The notes: generated by a model from the letters alone, not told the origin. DNA of 64,000 nucleotides from Trinickia diaoshuihuensis (GCF_003390925.1 NZ_QUBS01000089.1:62001-126000), one strand, 5' to 3'. Shown: positions 34,534 through 44,470, counted from the stretch's first letter. Numbers and translations: made by a program.

Positions 34534-34778
34534 ACGATGGCGCTCGAAATTGCGACACCCGGATCGGCTCGATTCCGCGTGTGTTTCAATATTCGAGAAT
34601 TTTCTGACGAGCGAGACTGGACCGCGTCCCTACAATTCCATCTTGGTCTGGCGTGACTACAATTTTTCGATGCTTGCAGGAAATGCGCTGCCGCAAGTAT
34701 GTCTCTAAGCGGTCTGCGTGAATCGGCGAGTGCGCGGGATATTGCAGGTCACGGTGGACGATAGATGATGGAAGCGTC
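34534..34778. other. Intergenic region before the two-component pair
   Basis: 245 bp without a supported gene, noticeably AT-richer than its surroundings. CTACAATT occurs twice in the same orientation (34630-34637 and 34657-34664, 27 bases apart). A small palindromic stretch (ATTCGAGAAT) lies near 34594-34603. These are possible regulator sites or promoter elements of the response-regulator gene. I see no GGAACC element. Confidence 0.4.
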
Positions 34779-35435
34779 GTGAACACACCACTGCAGATCA
34801 TATTGGCGGAAGACCACGGGATTGTCCGTCACGGGATACGTTTAGCCATCGAGGCGGGCCATATTGCCCAAGTCGTCGCGGAAGCGGCGAATTCCGACGA
34901 ACTTATTTCGCTCATCAAAGAGCGGGAATTCGACGTCATCGTTACCGATTTGTCGATGCCGGGCACGTTCACGCGCGACGGCATTCCGCTGATCGACCGG
35001 CTCAAGCGCATGCGCCCCGGGATACCTATCGTCGTTGTCACGGCGATGCGCAATGCCGCCATTTTGAACAAGCTGCTCACCAAGAACATCGGTGCGATCG
35101 TCGAGAAGGCGGGCGGAATCAACGAATTGCACAGTGCTCTCGTCGCAGTGGCGCAAGGGCGGCCTTATGTGAGCCCCGGCGTGGAAGCGCTGCTGGCGAA
35201 CATGAGCCTCGTCGGCACGCGTATCGGGAAGGAGGCAACCTTAACCGCGGCCGAACTCGATGTCGTCCGGCTGTTCGCTCATGAAAAGTTGACGGCCGGG
35301 CAGATCGCTCGGCGGCTCAATCGAAGCGTCAAAACGGTCAGCGCGCATAAGATGCGGGCGCAACACAAGCTCGGGCTCTCGAGTAGCCAGGAATTGATCG
35401 AGTACTGGCAAGTCATCGATCGTTGTTCGCCGTGA
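34779..35435 (+). CDS. NarL/FixJ-family response regulator
   Basis: 218 residues. A receiver domain (about 5-125) has the acidic pocket AEDH, phospho-acceptor D57 in VIVTDLSMPG, and the conserved Thr/Lys (VVVTAMR and VEKAGG). A LuxR-type helix-turn-helix follows (LTAAELDVVRLFAHEKLTAG, then RRLNRSVKTVSAHKMRAQ). The form resembles EvgA/BvgA/RcsB regulators. Its stop overlaps the hybrid kinase start (GTGA), so the two are a cognate pair. Position beside the T3SS parallels HrpY of Erwinia, suggesting control of the injectisome; that is inference. Confidence 0.9.
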   Translation: MNTPLQIILAEDHGIVRHGIRLAIEAGHIAQVVAEAANSDELISLIKEREFDVIVTDLSMPGTFTRDGIPLIDRLKRMRPGIPIVVVTAMRNAAILNKLLTKNIGAIVEKAGGINELHSALVAVAQGRPYVSPGVEALLANMSLVGTRIGKEATLTAAELDVVRLFAHEKLTAGQIARRLNRSVKTVSAHKMRAQHKLGLSSSQELIEYWQVIDRCSP

Positions 35436-38400
35436 AAGCCAGCGCACGTCCGAGCGCGGCTTGCATCGGGCGTGGGTTCGCGCTGGTTGTGGCGGTTTTG
35501 CTCGCGCTCGGCGCCTGCACGCGGCCACCTGCCGGCGTCAGACCAGCTAGCGTGTCGTGGCGCTCGCGCATTGCGCTCTCCCAAACGGAAAGAGCCTACC
35601 TGCAGTCGCTACCTGTATTGCGGGTCGGCGTCGACCCACTGTGGTCGCCGATGGCGTTCGTCGATGCGCAAGGCCATATCGACGGTATCTCGGCCGACTA
35701 CCTCGATTTTCTCCGCGACACGCTGCACCTGCGTGTCGATCTCGTACCGACGCACTCGTGGGCCGAAACGGTACGGCTGGCCAACGCGGGTAGGATTGAC
35801 ATCGTGATCGCGGCCTCCGCTTTCGACGGACTGGCTCCCGGCTTCGGCTTGTCCATGTCCTATGTACGATATCCGCTCGTGATCGTCACGCGCGAGACCG
35901 CGCCGTTCATTGCCGGCCTGGACGATCTCGAGGGGGCGGAGGTCGCTCTTGTCGGCGACGTCGAAATGGCTCGCATACGGTTCGGGGCGCTGCCGGCGTT
36001 GCGCGTGGTAACGGTGAGTTCCGCCGAGGACGGTCTAAAAGCAGTCGCCCAAGGGCGCGCATTCGCCTATATCGGCAATCTGGGCGTCGTCGACCGAATC
36101 GTTCGGGAGCGCTACGCGGGGCTTTTGCGCGTCGCGGCACCGGCCGACCGGATCCAGGAGCTGTCGTTCGGCGTGTCCCCAAGATTCGCTCCGCTATTGC
36201 CGCTGATCGACCGCGTGCTCAAGGCCGTGCCGGAGACCGAGCGCGAGTACATCCAAAACACCTGGCTTTCCACGCGCTTCACCTTCGGTGTGGCGCCGCG
36301 CACGCTATGGCTGATCCTCGCGCCCGCCGGCACGGTGACCCTCCTCTTTTTGGCCGTGCTCGGATTCAATCTCGCTCGTTTGCGCGAGGAGGTGCGCGAG
36401 CGGCGCAGAACGCAAAGAGAGCTAGTTGCCGAGACACGCTTCAAGACGCTTCTCATGGATACGGTGCCGATACCGGTGTCCGTGCATGATGCCCAGGAAC
36501 GCATCGTCGCAGTCAATCCGGCCTACGAGCAAGCTGTCGGCATGCGCGCTCAGGAACTGATCGGCATGAAGCGGCCGCCGTTGGATGGCGCGACGCCAAG
36601 CGATGCCGAGTCACTGGCGGCGAGCACGCGCGCCGTCATCGTCACCGGACAGCCGGCACGCGGCGAACTCCGTTATCGAGGCCCCGATGCGCAGATTCAT
36701 GACGCCGTCTATTGGGCGCGGCCTTGCATGATTGGCGACGATCGCCACGGCGTGCTCTGCGCGTTCGTCGATATCTCCGAGCTGCGGCGAACGGAGCGGC
36801 GCGAACGTGAGCTGAGACGGCGTCTGGTCGCGCTTACCGAGGCCTTGCCCTCGGTCGTCTTTCAGTTGAGTTTCGTACGCAAGCGGCAACCGGGCTTCGA
36901 ACTCGTATTCGCCAATCGGCGCGCGGACGAACTCGTCGGCGTGCGCGGCGACGTGGCGACGGCGGACCTGTTCGATATTTTCGTGCGGTCGCTCGAGCCG
37001 GTATCCCTGCGTCGGCTGATGCGCTCGTTTCTGAGTTCGGCGCGATCGAACTCGCCCGTGCAGGCCGAATTCACGCTGCGAACGCATGATGCCGCGCAAG
37101 CGTGGTTTCGTGTCGAAGCGGTGCCGCGATGGCGCGATGACGGCGCAACGGAATGGAGCGGCTACTTGCACGACATCACGCAAGCCAGGCAGGCGCACGA
37201 GGCCTTGATAGCGGCCAAGCGCGAAGCGGAAGAGCAAGCGCGCTCACGGGAGTTGTTGATCGCAACGGTTAGCCACGAAATTCGCCTGCCGATGAGCGGG
37301 ATCGTCAGCATCTTGCAACTGCTCGATCATGACGGCTTGCAGTCCGACGACCGCGAACTCGTCGCCATGGCCGGCGATGCCGGAGCGTCGTTGCTGTCGA
37401 TTCTCAACGACATCCTCGATTTCGCAAAAAGCGAGAACGGCGACCTTTCGCTTGAAACGGCGCCAATGAGTATCGACGCGCTCGTGCGGAACGCGGTCGG
37501 CCTCGTCGCGCCGCAGATCGAGCGCAAGGGCTTGACGATTCGATTCGTGGTGTCGTCCGCCGTTGCATCCGAGCACCTAGGGGACGCGCGGCGGCTCGGA
37601 CAGGTGCTGCTCAATCTGCTCGGCAACGCAGCGAAGTTTACCGAGCGCGGCGGGGTGTCGTTATTCGTCGATGTCCTCGGCGAGTCGGATGACAGGCAGA
37701 CGCTGTCGTTCCGCGTGATCGATACGGGCATCGGCATCGGCGCCGACGATCAGGCTCGACTATTCGCTCCGTTTGCTCAAGCGCGAACAGCGCGCGGGGG
37801 CGCCTATGGCGGAACAGGCCTCGGCCTCGCGATCAGCAAGCGCTTGGTGGAGCGGATGGGAGGCACGATTACGCTCGAGAGCGAACTGGGACGCGGCACG
37901 ACCGTCACCGTGGCGCTGGGCCTGCCCGTTCATCGCGAAGCGTCGGGCGCGCTCGCGTCGCCACCGGCAATGCCGGAAGCGCGGTCCGATCGGGGCTCCA
38001 CCGATACGCATAGCGGCCCACGTATTCTGATCGTCGAGGACAGGCCGATCAATCGGGAAGTACTGAAACGCCAATTCGCGAGGCTGCGCGTGTTCGATTG
38101 CGACCTCGCCGCTAATGGGGCTGAGGCGCTCGCCGCCTGTGAGCGCAACGACTACGCGCTGATCGTCACCGATTGCGCGATGCCCGTTCTGGACGGTGCC
38201 GAGCTGATCGCGCGCATTCGCCGACGCGAAAACGGACGCGCGCATCGGACCGCGATTGTCGTATTGACTGCCGATGCGACCGCGCAGCAGCATCTCGCTT
38301 GCATGCAAGCCGGCGCCGACGAACTGTGCGTCAAACCGCTGTCCTTGGCTCAATTGCGCGGAGTGTTGGCCCGGTACGGCCTCGCTCCATCCACTCCAGC

Positions 38401-38734
38401 GGCGGCTTCATCCGAGCAGTGGAATGAACTGTGGCCCGCGCTGCGCGGTACGTTAAGGGCCGACCTTGCAGCGTTGGGCGACTTGCCCGCGGAAGCCGAT
38501 CGCGACGAGATACGCGAACTGGCACACGCTATCTCGGGCACCGCGGCCTGGTTCGGGCTCGCGCACGTGGCGGGCGCGGCCACTGGCGTCGAGCGTGCGA
38601 TCGAGCAAGGCGAGCCGGCGAACGCGTCTTTGCATGCGTTGCGCGCTGCGCTGGAGGATGCACTGCGCAACCTAGAGGCGCCCGGTGCCGGCACAAATCC
38701 GGGCATGGACATTATCCCAATACGCGGGACTTGA
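35432..38734 (+). CDS. BvgS/EvgS-like hybrid sensor histidine kinase
   Basis: 1100 residues from the GTG at 35432 overlapping the regulator stop. The N-terminal signal ends in a lipobox-like LALGAC. A periplasmic solute-binding (Venus flytrap) domain covers about 50-285 (VLRVGVDPLWSPMAFVDAQG). A membrane segment lies at about 290-310, then two PAS-like domains (about 330-455 and 460-590). The kinase core has H615 in TVSHEIRLPMSG, plus GDARRLGQVLLNLLGNAAKF and GTGLGLAI. A receiver domain carries D914 in IVTDCAMP, and a C-terminal HPt domain carries H1032 in AHAISGTAAW. All phosphorelay residues are present. Confidence 0.92.
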   Translation: MKASARPSAACIGRGFALVVAVLLALGACTRPPAGVRPASVSWRSRIALSQTERAYLQSLPVLRVGVDPLWSPMAFVDAQGHIDGISADYLDFLRDTLHLRVDLVPTHSWAETVRLANAGRIDIVIAASAFDGLAPGFGLSMSYVRYPLVIVTRETAPFIAGLDDLEGAEVALVGDVEMARIRFGALPALRVVTVSSAEDGLKAVAQGRAFAYIGNLGVVDRIVRERYAGLLRVAAPADRIQELSFGVSPRFAPLLPLIDRVLKAVPETEREYIQNTWLSTRFTFGVAPRTLWLILAPAGTVTLLFLAVLGFNLARLREEVRERRRTQRELVAETRFKTLLMDTVPIPVSVHDAQERIVAVNPAYEQAVGMRAQELIGMKRPPLDGATPSDAESLAASTRAVIVTGQPARGELRYRGPDAQIHDAVYWARPCMIGDDRHGVLCAFVDISELRRTERRERELRRRLVALTEALPSVVFQLSFVRKRQPGFELVFANRRADELVGVRGDVATADLFDIFVRSLEPVSLRRLMRSFLSSARSNSPVQAEFTLRTHDAAQAWFRVEAVPRWRDDGATEWSGYLHDITQARQAHEALIAAKREAEEQARSRELLIATVSHEIRLPMSGIVSILQLLDHDGLQSDDRELVAMAGDAGASLLSILNDILDFAKSENGDLSLETAPMSIDALVRNAVGLVAPQIERKGLTIRFVVSSAVASEHLGDARRLGQVLLNLLGNAAKFTERGGVSLFVDVLGESDDRQTLSFRVIDTGIGIGADDQARLFAPFAQARTARGGAYGGTGLGLAISKRLVERMGGTITLESELGRGTTVTVALGLPVHREASGALASPPAMPEARSDRGSTDTHSGPRILIVEDRPINREVLKRQFARLRVFDCDLAANGAEALAACERNDYALIVTDCAMPVLDGAELIARIRRRENGRAHRTAIVVLTADATAQQHLACMQAGADELCVKPLSLAQLRGVLARYGLAPSTPAAASSEQWNELWPALRGTLRADLAALGDLPAEADRDEIRELAHAISGTAAWFGLAHVAGAATGVERAIEQGEPANASLHALRAALEDALRNLEAPGAGTNPGMDIIPIRGT

Positions 38735-38878
38735 ACTCCGGGCCCGCGGGCGATTGCATTGCGGTGGTCCGTAATGGCTTGAATCGTAGAAATAGTCCGA
38801 TTAGTATTTTTTGGGTCGATTCAATGGCGCATCGCTGATTTTAAATTTGGTTTTATCTTACTTTCAAAGGGGATTTGA

Positions 38879-40441
38879 ATGAGTTCCAATATTTCGGAAT
38901 CGGACGATCAGGCCCCTCAATTCGATCCACCGGAAGGGAGTTTTCTACAAGTCAGGCGAGAATATATTTGTCAAGTATTGATCCCGCAGTTCAAGGATTC
39001 CACGGTGTTTATCGTGCCGCAAAACCGTGATCCAAAACTGCGCATCGACAACGGCGATTCCGCCACCGTGGCGCTGGATCATGATGGGCGCGGGCGGTTC
39101 TCGCTGATATATCAAGATGGTCCCGTCGATCCTCGCCCGGACGTGGCGGTCCGGTTGAACGTCATCGACGAACGCAACGTCGTCGTCGAAGCCGCCGCGG
39201 TGAACTATGTGTTCGGGGTTCGAGCCGCCGGTTTGCCGACGGTCGTATCGGACGACGATTTCGCAATCCGCGGCGGCCGCATCGACGGGAACGGCAGCGT
39301 CGAGCTCACGTATTCGAGCTGGAGCGGCGTGCCGGCCCTCGTTGGTGGCGTGACGGTACGGGTCAGGTCCAATCGAGGGAACGTATCGTTTTTCGCGGCC
39401 GATGGCACCGACATCACGCAATCGAGCCAGCATGGCGAACCGATGACGTTCGCCGAGTATGTGACGAGCCCTCTGGCCCCGGACGAGACGCGGCAAATCG
39501 GTACGGTGGACGGTAGGATTGCCAGTAAAAGCATCGGCGTATTTCCATTGTCGTTGACAGTCCCGGATTCTGGCCTGGAGCGCAGGTTCAAACTGGTGAC
39601 GGTCGATCCGTACGTCTATATCGGCGACCTTCCCCCGTTGCGAACGACGTTCGGCTCCACGTTGGACTTGGCCGGCGCGGCCACCACTCACGTCGAGCTG
39701 GGCTCGATTCCGAATGGCGTTGCGCCGGCCGCCGCCGTCGTCGTGCTGGTCAATGGCAGGCCGGTGAGCCCGTACGAATTGACGATGTACGACCTCGTGA
39801 CCGTAGGGTATGAGTTGCCGAAGATCGCCTTTAAGGAAAACACGATCGACGGTACGCCTCCCGGCGACCAGGCGCAGCTCAGTTACCTCGTCGAATCGCA
39901 ATCGTCATTCGCGAATGAAATCCTTAGCGTGGCCAATCAGTTTGCGATAAAGAATAAGAATCGCATTTCCAATATGCCTGATCCAAATATCACGGACAGA
40001 AAGGCGCCTGCGCCGACGCTGCCGCGTCTGACGACCGTTAATCTTTCCGCTATTTGGGGAAATTCGCTTACCGTCGTAATCGATTTGTCGAATTCCAAGA
40101 TCCCTGCCGGTTGGCGCGGCTATCTTTCGTTGTACGCGAACGGCTACGAGTCGGTGAATTCGATCGATATCGATAAACAGACGCTGACCACCGCGACATT
40201 CACGACGGAGCCCGGCATCGTGGCGATCGAAGTGGACGCGTCGGCGCTATGGGGGTTCTCGAATAACGCGCGCGGGCGGGCCGGTACGTTGTTCATGGAC
40301 TACTACGTCGTCGATCCGGTGCTCTACCGGGGCTTGAAAGAGCGCGCGGGCGCGCAGGGCATCGACGAAGCCGAGCTCGCTTCTCTGCGCCAGTACTCCC
40401 AATACATTCAGTCGGGCTGGCCGCTCGTGACCTCGATTTGA
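38879..40441 (+). CDS. Large leaderless protein of unknown function
   Basis: 520 residues, preceded by a good ribosome-binding site (AAAGGGG). There is no signal peptide; the N-terminus is polar and acidic (MSSNISESDDQAPQFDPPEG). The body is beta-rich with Ig-like strand patterns (VELTYSSWSGVPALVGGVTV, then RGNVSFFAADGTDI) and ends in a helical tail (ELASLRQYSQYIQSG). No family is recognised. It starts a rightward group of four genes after the hybrid kinase. The leader region 38735-38878 is AT-rich without a GGAACC element. It might be a substrate of the neighbouring T3SS or T6SS, or a partner of the next gene's product, but no evidence decides. Confidence 0.8.
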   Translation: MSSNISESDDQAPQFDPPEGSFLQVRREYICQVLIPQFKDSTVFIVPQNRDPKLRIDNGDSATVALDHDGRGRFSLIYQDGPVDPRPDVAVRLNVIDERNVVVEAAAVNYVFGVRAAGLPTVVSDDDFAIRGGRIDGNGSVELTYSSWSGVPALVGGVTVRVRSNRGNVSFFAADGTDITQSSQHGEPMTFAEYVTSPLAPDETRQIGTVDGRIASKSIGVFPLSLTVPDSGLERRFKLVTVDPYVYIGDLPPLRTTFGSTLDLAGAATTHVELGSIPNGVAPAAAVVVLVNGRPVSPYELTMYDLVTVGYELPKIAFKENTIDGTPPGDQAQLSYLVESQSSFANEILSVANQFAIKNKNRISNMPDPNITDRKAPAPTLPRLTTVNLSAIWGNSLTVVIDLSNSKIPAGWRGYLSLYANGYESVNSIDIDKQTLTTATFTTEPGIVAIEVDASALWGFSNNARGRAGTLFMDYYVVDPVLYRGLKERAGAQGIDEAELASLRQYSQYIQSGWPLVTSI

Positions 40442-40495
40442 CGCACGGCGTCGGCGCTGCGGACGTAGTCGCCGCTTCGCCGAGTTTCGATTGAC

Positions 40496-40508
40496 CCTCC
40501 TGTGGAGG
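40496..40508 (+). promoter_or_regulatory. Hairpin over the ribosome-binding site of the Hint gene
   Basis: CCTCC (40496-40500) pairs with GGAGG (40504-40508) around a TGT loop. The GGAGG is the ribosome-binding site of the ATG at 40513. Such a fold would limit initiation unless opened, for example by translation. The short loop makes its stability uncertain. Confidence 0.35.
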
Positions 40509-40512
40509 CGCG

Positions 40513-42492
40513 ATGTTTCGCAGACCGGCGGTCTTGATTTGGATGGTATTCGTTCTATTCGCGTATCAATGGGCGCACGCGCAAAACGGGGGCGGGGCGG
40601 CTTCCGCGGCGCGGCCGTCCGAATCCGTCACCGCGCCGATGACGGCACAAGAGCGCATCGCTTTCGAACAATTGCGGGCAAGCGTTGGACCCACGGGACG
40701 CGCGGCTATCGACTTGGCCGATCCCACGCAGCGGCAGGCCTATTATGCGTTGCTGCGCCTGCATGGCATCACGCGCGAGAAACGGCCTCACCTGTTCGCC
40801 GAATTCGACAAGGTCATCGAAAGGCAAGGACGCGACGCGGCGCACGCCTCGCCGGTGCGCGTCAGCGACTGCCGGTTGCCCGTTCAGGCAGCCGACGGCA
40901 TGCGGATGAGCGATTTTCGCGACATCCTCGATATCGACGCGTCCCCCGATTTCAAGACCGTCAGCGCGAGGGCGCTCGATACCGTCGTCGACCCGGCTAC
41001 CTACGTGCTCGACATCGTCGACGTCTACGACGAGAAGTGGGAGAACGTGCTGTCGAGCGCCACCGACGAGGGATTCACGAAAGCGACGGCCGGCTGTACC
41101 GGCGGCAAATGCCTCGATCCGCATCTGCAAATCTTTCAGACCGAAAAGAGGCCCGGAAACAATCCCACGGGCGGCCCGATCAACGTCTTCGGCACGTTCT
41201 CGTATCGCACGGCCGGACAGACCCATTCACCTTGCCTCGTTTTGCTGAGCGGCCCGGTGCATGAAGTGCCGAAGTCGCTCGCGCTCGAACATCCCAGCGT
41301 GCAGTACGGCAACGACCCCAATCGGCCGATCATCATATGCATCAATCGCGCCAACAAAACGGTCGAGTATCCGAATGCATGCGACTACGGGCCGATGATG
41401 CCCGGCGTTCATAACAACGACGCGCACGTTCAGGTGTATGTCGTCGGCGATGTCGTCTACAACGATCGTCTGGCGCCGTTCGATACGAGCGATGCCCCGC
41501 AGCCGAATCTATACGGCGAACTGACGGTTATCCCGCCCGCGACGGGCGGAGCTTGTCCGGTCATCCCGATCGAGGGCAAGACGCTGCTCGCGCATTTGTC
41601 CGTCAGCGCGGATCGGAAGACGCTCACGTTTAGTTGGCCGCCGCCGAGCCGCCCCGGTGCCACCGGCGATCCGGCCGACTTCGGCAACATCTGCTGGCAG
41701 CAAGTCGCCAATAATTCGCTGTGGGACTTTCTATTGAAAATTCACGCGACGACGCTCGATCGCGCGGGCACACCGACCTATAAGGTATATGCGGCGTTCT
41801 TGAGTCAACTGCCGGTCAGCAACTTGCAACAGGTCAAGGTGCCTCAACTGGTCTTCCAACTGGGCTGCTTGCGCGGCGGCACGCAGATTTCGATGGCGGA
41901 CGGTACGCTCGAGCCGATCGAGCGGGTGAGGATCGGCGAGACCGTGGCAGGCCCGCTGGGACCGCTGAAGGTTCAGGGCGTCACCTCGGGTATCGATGCG
42001 CGATTCGTGAAGATTTCGACGTCGCAAGGCAATCAGGCGCCGCTTTATGCCACCGAGGCGCATCCCATAGCGCTCGATACGGGTGGATCGACGTCCGGGC
42101 CGCCGCTGCGAATCGTCGAGGCGCGGGACCTGCCGCAGACGAACGCCGGAGGCCGGTTGCGTGTGTTGAGGAAAACGCAGGCGGGGCCGCCGAGTCCGCA
42201 GCCGTTCACGGTCGAGCATGTATCGGGCAACACGTACCCGGTCTACAACTTGACGCTCGAACGCCTGGATGGGGGGCAACTCACGCGTCCCGAAGACGCA
42301 CTGTTCTATGCCAACGGCATCGTCGTCGGCGATAACAACGAGCAAGCATTACTCGAACAACAGCGGCGCGAGGCCGCAACCCGGCGGCCTGCGTATCTGC
42401 CCAGTGGGCTGGAGGGCGTCGATTTCGAGAATTGGCGGGCCGGCGATCATCCCCCGGTGCGGTTGCCGCAAAGCGCGAGGGAGGCGCAATGA
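40513..42492 (+). CDS. Secreted protein with C-terminal Hint (hedgehog/intein) domain
   Basis: 659 residues. A signal peptide ends near residue 23 (MVFVLFAYQWAHA). The region of about 30-445 is unfamiliar and cysteine-containing (CTGGKCLDPHLQIF). A Hint module starts at C452 in GCLRGGTQISMADGTLEPIE, continues with ATEAHPIAL (the TxxH block), YPVYNLTLERLDGG, and FYANGIVVGDN near 610, followed by a ~45-residue tail. These are the catalytic Cys and block-B His of Hint autoprocessing. No splicing Asn-Cys/Ser/Thr junction ends it, so N-terminal cleavage (hedgehog-like) rather than protein splicing is expected. Its stop overlaps the next gene. Confidence 0.85.
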   Translation: MFRRPAVLIWMVFVLFAYQWAHAQNGGGAASAARPSESVTAPMTAQERIAFEQLRASVGPTGRAAIDLADPTQRQAYYALLRLHGITREKRPHLFAEFDKVIERQGRDAAHASPVRVSDCRLPVQAADGMRMSDFRDILDIDASPDFKTVSARALDTVVDPATYVLDIVDVYDEKWENVLSSATDEGFTKATAGCTGGKCLDPHLQIFQTEKRPGNNPTGGPINVFGTFSYRTAGQTHSPCLVLLSGPVHEVPKSLALEHPSVQYGNDPNRPIIICINRANKTVEYPNACDYGPMMPGVHNNDAHVQVYVVGDVVYNDRLAPFDTSDAPQPNLYGELTVIPPATGGACPVIPIEGKTLLAHLSVSADRKTLTFSWPPPSRPGATGDPADFGNICWQQVANNSLWDFLLKIHATTLDRAGTPTYKVYAAFLSQLPVSNLQQVKVPQLVFQLGCLRGGTQISMADGTLEPIERVRIGETVAGPLGPLKVQGVTSGIDARFVKISTSQGNQAPLYATEAHPIALDTGGSTSGPPLRIVEARDLPQTNAGGRLRVLRKTQAGPPSPQPFTVEHVSGNTYPVYNLTLERLDGGQLTRPEDALFYANGIVVGDNNEQALLEQQRREAATRRPAYLPSGLEGVDFENWRAGDHPPVRLPQSAREAQ

Positions 42493-44315
42493 GTGATCCG
42501 ATCACGAGCCGGGTGGTGCAGGCCCATTACGATGCGCGCGGATTTATCACGGTGCAATGGACGACGCCCGACGACGATCGCGCAACCGGCTTCGTCCTTT
42601 CGGTGCAAGGCGTGCGCGTGGGCGACAGAACGATGGACTCGTTCTTCGTCGAGGACGGCATGAGCCGCTTGGCCGGCTTCCCTTATATGCTCGCGGATGG
42701 GTTCGACTATTCGGTGGCCGTCACGCCGTTTCGGGGCGACACGATGCTGACCGGTTCGCCGTGGTTTCCGCTATCGCGGGGCGGCCCACCGTCACTGCAA
42801 GGGCTGACGTTCGTCGAGCGCTTGCCTTTCACGCCGTTGCTGTTGGACATTGGCTATAACCCCGTGAAGGTTCGCCTGGTGTCGCCCGACGGTGTGCCGT
42901 TGCGCAATCAACCGATTCGATGGGCGGTGCCCGACGAGTATCCGTCGGTTCGGCTCGAGTCGAACGCAACGACTTACACGGATAACGACGGCGTAGCGGT
43001 CAAACGCATTCGGGTCGGGGCGTCTCCGGCGTTACCCGATTTGCTGACGGTCTCGGCGTGGTGGGAACGGCTGGGCGCGGACGATCCGAGCCCGGTCCGG
43101 TACCACGCTTCGGCGCTCTACGCCTGCGTGAGGCCGCGCGTCTTTTCGAGTTTCGTGCAGAAATTCGCCCACCCTCTGCTGCAGACGGGCGCGTTGACCA
43201 ACGATCAACTGATTATCTCGACCACGACCGTTTTGGACGAGCAAAGCCGGCCGGTCAGAGGCCTGCGGTTCGCCTGGCGGATGGAGCCGAACGCGGCGAC
43301 GCTCGCGCGCGAACTCACACCGACGGGCGGGCTGAAGCCGCTCGACTGGGTGTCGACGCCGGCCTATGAAATGGGCTATCCCGCATTCACCAACGATCGC
43401 GGTCAGGCGACGATTCTCTTCGGCAACGCGAAACCGACGATCATGACGTTCGCGCCGGCGCTCAATTCGACGGAGTTTCAGAATCAGGTGGTGTTTACGG
43501 CCGTCGATTTGGGCTTGGGCACCGACGGTACCTTGGGGCTGCCGCTAGACGGCAATGTGCTCAACCTCGACAAGTATCCGGACACCGTGCCGGTCACTTT
43601 ACCGGTCAGCTCGCGGCCGGCCAGCAGAGTGGCGATATGGCTCAATGAAGACATCGCCAGGATCGTCTATCGGCAAAGCTCGTCGTCGCAGGACGAACCG
43701 ATCGACATCCCGAGTTGGCGTTTCGTGTCGGGTGATACATCCAACGCCGCAGGGTGCATCCGCGGCGATTCGTACGGCAACGGCGAAGACTCGCGCTTGG
43801 TGTATTTCAACGTCGAAGGCACGGCGCGCGTGCCGGCACCGGTGCCGGGCGGGACCTTGACGCCGCCCGCGCTCGTCCAGGGCGGCGTCAACGTTATCGA
43901 CGATTCGACGATTTCCGGTGGCTTGCAGATCCGCATACCGGCGTATCAGGGTATCGCAGCCGGGCAACGGGTGACGTTGAGCGCGTTCGTGTCCGGGTAC
44001 TACCAAGGCACGGGTTTTCCGAAGGTCGATTTTCCGTCTCTCAAGCACGATGTCGTGCCGGAGAACCTACAGGACGGCTTCGTCCTTGTCTTGAATGAAG
44101 ACGATTTGACCGGCTTCGGCGCGGGACCCACGGGCCAGCCGGGCCAGTTCGTCGCCCAATATGCGGTCAGCCCATCGAAGCACGTTTCCACCCCATCATT
44201 CTATTCAAAGCATTTTTCCGCACCCATCGTGACGACCGTGCCGAACGAGGCCGCCGATTGGGTCGCGTTGCGCTTCGATGCCGCTCGCGCCGGCAAGGAT
44301 GGGCAGACCCAATGA
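42489..44315 (+). CDS. Large leaderless Ig-like protein of unknown function
   Basis: 608 residues, ATGA-coupled to the Hint gene. There is no signal peptide. The N-terminal ~95 residues resemble a fibronectin/Ig fold (FITVQWTTPDDDRATGFVLS, then FDYSVAVTPFRGD). The next part (VKVRLVSPDGVPLRNQPIRW, then TTYTDNDGVAVKRIRV) matches the logic of Big-1-type bacterial Ig domains: alternative value, then 'TDNDGVA'. The C-terminal part is beta-rich and unfamiliar. Coupling to the Hint protein suggests they act together. The frame extends upstream to 42432, but the overlapping ATG is preferred. Confidence 0.8.
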   Translation: MSDPITSRVVQAHYDARGFITVQWTTPDDDRATGFVLSVQGVRVGDRTMDSFFVEDGMSRLAGFPYMLADGFDYSVAVTPFRGDTMLTGSPWFPLSRGGPPSLQGLTFVERLPFTPLLLDIGYNPVKVRLVSPDGVPLRNQPIRWAVPDEYPSVRLESNATTYTDNDGVAVKRIRVGASPALPDLLTVSAWWERLGADDPSPVRYHASALYACVRPRVFSSFVQKFAHPLLQTGALTNDQLIISTTTVLDEQSRPVRGLRFAWRMEPNAATLARELTPTGGLKPLDWVSTPAYEMGYPAFTNDRGQATILFGNAKPTIMTFAPALNSTEFQNQVVFTAVDLGLGTDGTLGLPLDGNVLNLDKYPDTVPVTLPVSSRPASRVAIWLNEDIARIVYRQSSSSQDEPIDIPSWRFVSGDTSNAAGCIRGDSYGNGEDSRLVYFNVEGTARVPAPVPGGTLTPPALVQGGVNVIDDSTISGGLQIRIPAYQGIAAGQRVTLSAFVSGYYQGTGFPKVDFPSLKHDVVPENLQDGFVLVLNEDDLTGFGAGPTGQPGQFVAQYAVSPSKHVSTPSFYSKHFSAPIVTTVPNEAADWVALRFDAARAGKDGQTQ

Positions 44316-44470
44316 TAGGGGCGGCCGCAACGGACGTGCCCCTGCATCTCAAAATTGCAGAATTTTCGGCTCGCGACAGGACTGGCCCTTGATCGACCAT
44401 ACGAGTCGTTAGCGATGGCCGTGGCGGCGATGGCGTTTGCGCGTCCAGCGCGGCAACTGAGGGCGAGGTC

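Noticed and set aside
40513-42492. Inteins in the secreted protein
   Set aside because: The Hint region has no C-terminal Asn followed by Cys/Ser/Thr and no C-extein of a known host protein; hedgehog-like cleavage fits better.
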